A stretch of 8,595 nucleotides of DNA. Source: Kiritimatiellia bacterium. Lineage in GTDB: Bacteria > Verrucomicrobiota > Kiritimatiellia > RFP12 > UBA1067. Positions 6,482 to 8,595 of the stretch are shown here, piece after piece. The DNA is taken from NCBI GenBank assembly GCA_900771305.1, contig CAAGNL010000382.1, positions 1 to 8,595 of the forward strand, in the 5' to 3' direction. Made by a program: the position numbers and the translations under genes. The stretch's first letter is position 1. Each line of letters begins with the position of its first letter. Under the pieces are notes generated by a model, which worked only from the letters and a program-made list of their open reading frames with translations, ran no database searches and was not told the DNA's origin.

Positions 6482-7431
6482 AGACCAATCCTTTCCATGT
6501 CCTCAATACGATGCTCCCAGACCCAATCAATGCCCTCCGCCGCCTCATAGCCAAGATAGCCACTGTCAAAATAGCCACAGAGGAAAAGAACAAAGTCAAC
6601 ACGTGCAGGACCATACGTCAAGTTCAATTGCTGAATTTTCTGGGCCTCCTCTTTCCGCCGTTTGTTGACATTGGTGAAATCGCCCGCAGACTTGGCTTCA
6701 AGAAGAACAGGCAGGTCACCTTGCTTCGCACACATGGGAAGGATGGCAACATCTATCGGAATGTTGACCTTTTTTTCATTTCCTTCTGCCACCCTAACGG
6801 GGATATTTAGATGAAAGGCAAACTCCCCTGGTTTCATTTTTTCGTAAAGCGAAGGGCGGACGAGGCGATAACCATGTTGTTCCAGGAACGTTCTGATGGA
6901 CGTCAACTGTCGCCTCTCCTGCTCGTTCCGAATGATTGGATCCGAAAGTGAACCGCACAAGCGGTCCGCCACGACAAGCGCGCTCCTCCTTCGCTGTTCT
7001 TCGGTCGGCTTCGCCTTCAAACGCCGCCACGGGAACAAATCATCGTCCAGCAATTTCTGGACAACAGATGAGATCGACTCTGCAAAAGGCAGATACCGAC
7101 CTGTCTTCGACGTAGGAATTTTCCCTTCTTCAAAACTCTTGACGATGGTGGATGAAAGTCGTGCGAGCCCGGCAAGTCGATCACGAGCAAGAGGCGGACA
7201 CGTCATCTGCCGCAGAGTTGACACCATGGTCGGTGCCATGACCAACAACGGCGCGGTAATCTCACGAACATCATTCGTGGCTTCAAAAACAGCATCGACC
7301 TGTTCACAGGCCTTATTTCGAGCCGTCTTAAATGTCCGAGGGGCAAACGAAAGAAACCACGAATTGAAGAAGTCAACCGACTCCTCGACATCCTTCTTCC
7401 AGAGATCGACTTTATCGCGGTTGATTGCCAT
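6478..7431 (-). CDS. XamI-family type II restriction endonuclease
   Basis: The 317-residue protein matches the XamI restriction endonuclease family (PF09572 type) along its length. The N-terminal DKVDLWKKDVEESVDFFNSWFLSFAP (6-31) and the PPLARDRLAGLARLS (79-93) helix are recognisable, as is IIRNEQERRQL (166-176). The nuclease core is PD-(D/E)XK-like: D227 in IPIDVAIL (225-231) and E245-A-K247 in VLLEAKSAGD (242-251), which would hold the catalytic metal. XamI cuts GTCGAC, so the same or a related site is likely here. The ATG at 7431 starts 9 nt after argF and has only a weak SD (GAG about 10 nt upstream), so translation is probably coupled to argF. The stop overlaps the methyltransferase start by 4 nt. 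An A7 run (6770-6776, coding strand A) lies just before the catalytic residues. The gene is more AT-rich than argF, as expected for an acquired cassette. Confidence 0.87.
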   Translation of the reverse strand: MAINRDKVDLWKKDVEESVDFFNSWFLSFAPRTFKTARNKACEQVDAVFEATNDVREITAPLLVMAPTMVSTLRQMTCPPLARDRLAGLARLSSTIVKSFEEGKIPTSKTGRYLPFAESISSVVQKLLDDDLFPWRRLKAKPTEEQRRRSALVVADRLCGSLSDPIIRNEQERRQLTSIRTFLEQHGYRLVRPSLYEKMKPGEFAFHLNIPVRVAEGNEKKVNIPIDVAILPMCAKQGDLPVLLEAKSAGDFTNVNKRRKEEAQKIQQLNLTYGPARVDFVLFLCGYFDSGYLGYEAAEGIDWVWEHRIEDMERIGL

Positions 7432-7440
7432 ACAACAATC

Positions 7441-8445
7441 TCAGCTATTCTCGGGATCAGCAAGGGCGCTCACAAAGAGCGCCTTGATGGTGTGCATCCG
7501 GTTCTCGCTCTCGTCGAAGACCTTCGAGTACTTCGACTCGAAGACCTCGTCCGTCACCTCGAGGGCGCCGGAGTCCTTCGTGACCTCGGTATTGAAGTCG
7601 TGGAACGCCGGCAGGCAGTGCAGGAACATCAGCTTGCCGTCGATGTTGCCCGTGGCGCGCATGAGGTCCATGTTGATCTGATAGGGGCGCAGCATCTTGA
7701 TGCGCTCGGCGGTCTTAGCCTCCTCGCCCATCGACACCCAGACATCGGTGTAGAGCACGTTCGCACCCTTCACGCCCTTGACGGGGTCGTCGAACACACG
7801 GATGTCGACGCCGTTGCGCTTCGCGACCTCCTCGGACTCGGCGAGGACCTTCTCGTCCGGCCAGAGTTCCTTCGGCGTGCAGCAGACATAGCGGACACCT
7901 GCCTTGGCGCAGCCCATCATGAGCGAATTCGCGACATTGTTGCGGCCATCACCAACATAGGCAACCGTGCAGTCCTTCAGAGAGCCGAAGGTCTCCTTGA
8001 CCGTCAGGAGGTCCGCGAAGATCTGCGTGGGGTGATAGTCGTCCGTGAGACCGTTCCAGACCGGCACGCCGGAGTACTGCGCGAGCTCCTCGCACGTCTT
8101 CTGGGAGAATCCGCGAAAGAGAATGCCGTCGTAGATGCGGCCGAGGACGCGGGCCGTGTCCTTGACGCTCTCCTTCTTGCCGAAATGGATGTCGGGGCGC
8201 GTCAGGTATTCGGCGCCGCCGCCCTCGTCACGCGCCGCTATAATAGACGAATTACGCGTACGAGTCGATGATTTCTCAAAGATAAGGGCAATGTTCTTGC
8301 GGTGGAGGAGATCTCCGCGGACTCCGGCCGCGCGACGCGCCTTCAGCTGCGCCGCGAGGTCGATCAGGTTCATCATCTCTTCGTCGGTGAAGGACGTCAT
8401 ACGCATCAGCGAGCGTCCCTTCAATTCTGGCATCCAGGTAAGCAT
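7441..8445 (-). CDS. argF: Ornithine carbamoyltransferase
   Basis: It makes citrulline from ornithine and carbamoyl phosphate in arginine synthesis (or works in reverse in catabolism), in the cytoplasm. At 334 residues from this start it equals E. coli ArgF/ArgI in length. Motifs: NIALIFEKSSTRTR (51-64) with the phosphate loop S60-T-R-T-R64; KKESVKDTARVLGRIYDG (90-107); VPVWNGLTDDYHPTQ (127-141); GDGRNN (165-170); YTDVWVSMGE (232-241), the ornithine-site SMG; and FLHCLPAFHD (274-283). The start at 8445 is preferred to an upstream ATG at 8532: AAAGG lies 6 nt before it, and the promoter -10 lies inside the longer version. Directly after STRTR the usual C-S/A-F-E-V is N-S-S-I-I (65-69), in a patch of codons unlike the rest of the gene. 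It heads a seven-gene tandem run. A catabolic arcB role cannot be excluded, but no arcA or arcC is present. Confidence 0.95.
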   Translation of the reverse strand: MLTWMPELKGRSLMRMTSFTDEEMMNLIDLAAQLKARRAAGVRGDLLHRKNIALIFEKSSTRTRNSSIIAARDEGGGAEYLTRPDIHFGKKESVKDTARVLGRIYDGILFRGFSQKTCEELAQYSGVPVWNGLTDDYHPTQIFADLLTVKETFGSLKDCTVAYVGDGRNNVANSLMMGCAKAGVRYVCCTPKELWPDEKVLAESEEVAKRNGVDIRVFDDPVKGVKGANVLYTDVWVSMGEEAKTAERIKMLRPYQINMDLMRATGNIDGKLMFLHCLPAFHDFNTEVTKDSGALEVTDEVFESKYSKVFDESENRMHTIKALFVSALADPENS

Positions 8446-8451
8446 AGTTGA

Positions 8452-8456
8452 CCTTT
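8452..8456 (-). promoter_or_regulatory. Ribosome binding site that decides the argF start
   Basis: AAAGG on the coding strand, within GAAAGGT, lies 6 nt before the ATG at 8445. The same GAAAGGT string precedes pyrB and the beta-propeller gene, suggesting it is the typical ribosome site in this genome. Confidence 0.7.
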
Positions 8457-8470
8457 CTTTCAAAGCGCGT

Positions 8471-8479
8471 ATTATATCA
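8471..8479 (-). promoter_or_regulatory. Extended -10 promoter of the argF operon
   Basis: The minus strand reads TGA TATAAT ACGCGC, a perfect -10 hexamer (8471-8476) with the TGn extension. The predicted transcription start is near 8464, giving a leader of about 19 nt that includes the AAAGG site. No good -35 box is seen at the normal distance; the TTGACT further upstream is about 35 nt away and too far. No arginine-repressor operator was recognised. Confidence 0.7.
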
Positions 8480-8595
8480 CAAATCCCGTGACTTTGCCGC
8501 AGTACTCGGTCAGTCAACCAGGGCTGACGCATAAAAAACTTCCGTAAGGGGTCTTTGAAGAGGGGAATGGGACTCCTGCTCTTCCACCATACCGC
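8480..8595. other. Region upstream of argF, no gene assigned
   Basis: This 116-nt stretch lies between the argF promoter and the right edge. On the minus strand one frame is open from the edge to a TGA at 8510-8512 and would end in EVFYASALVD, so the tail of an upstream gene is possible, but no family is recognisable in 27 residues. A T6 run (8534-8539 on the minus strand, after GGAAG) could belong to a terminator, but no strong stem precedes it. Confidence 0.3.

Noticed and set aside
8239..8244. Plus-strand TATAAT inside argF
   Set aside because: No -35 element, no TGn extension and no gene downstream on the plus strand; it is a by-product of the unusual argF codons.
8446..8532. 29-residue N-terminal extension of argF from an ATG at 8532
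   Set aside because: The extension contains the consensus -10 promoter, has no counterpart in the family, and the ATG at 8445 has a good ribosome site and gives the normal length.
8510..8595. Minus-strand frame open from the right edge to a TGA, possible end of an upstream gene
   Set aside because: Only 27 residues are visible, all three frames give no recognisable family, and the stretch may equally be non-coding, so no CDS is called.
1..8595. tRNA genes, CRISPR arrays, insertion sequences, direct repeats flanking the R-M cassette
   Set aside because: None were found on reading both strands. The cassette edges (7432-7440 and 4855-4879) share no obvious direct or inverted repeat.

Overview
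The window looks like a chromosomal stretch of a GC-rich bacterium, probably Gram-negative or at least with secreted and exported proteins. All eight genes lie on the minus strand, so transcription runs from high to low coordinates. Taxonomy cannot be fixed from the sequence. The divergent, long aspartate carbamoyltransferase and the AAA-ATPase-like gene would fit a PVC-group or similar anaerobe (a weak inference).

Layout in transcription order: an argF promoter with a consensus extended -10 (about 8471-8479); argF, ornithine carbamoyltransferase (8445-7441); a XamI-family type II restriction endonuclease (7431-6478); its N6-adenine DNA methyltransferase, overlapping by 4 nt (6481-4880); pyrB, aspartate carbamoyltransferase catalytic chain (4854-3775); a DUF975-type membrane protein (3737-2982); an exported six-bladed SMP-30/gluconolactonase-like beta-propeller (2974-1826); and a sugar-porter MFS transporter (1795-440). 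Every gap between these seven genes is 37 nt or less, so they could form one long transcript. After a short spacer with a weak hairpin, an AAA-ATPase-like gene starts from its own promoter at 339 and runs off the left edge.

The most notable part is the restriction-modification cassette inserted cleanly between two paralogous carbamoyl-phosphate-consuming enzymes, argF and pyrB. The cassette is visibly more AT-rich than its neighbours. Its methyltransferase gene carries three long poly-G tracts (G9, G8, G8 on the coding strand), and no run this long was seen elsewhere in the window. That suggests possible phase-variable expression. Four GTCGAC sites (the sequence cut by XamI) occur in the flanking genes and none were seen in the cassette.

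Other oddities: argF keeps STRTR but the residues just after it are replaced, within a patch of unusual codons; pyrB also departs from consensus at the matching helix; and the AAA-ATPase-like gene has a perfect TATAAT placed so that its mRNA would be leaderless. No tRNA, rRNA, CRISPR array or insertion sequence was found.
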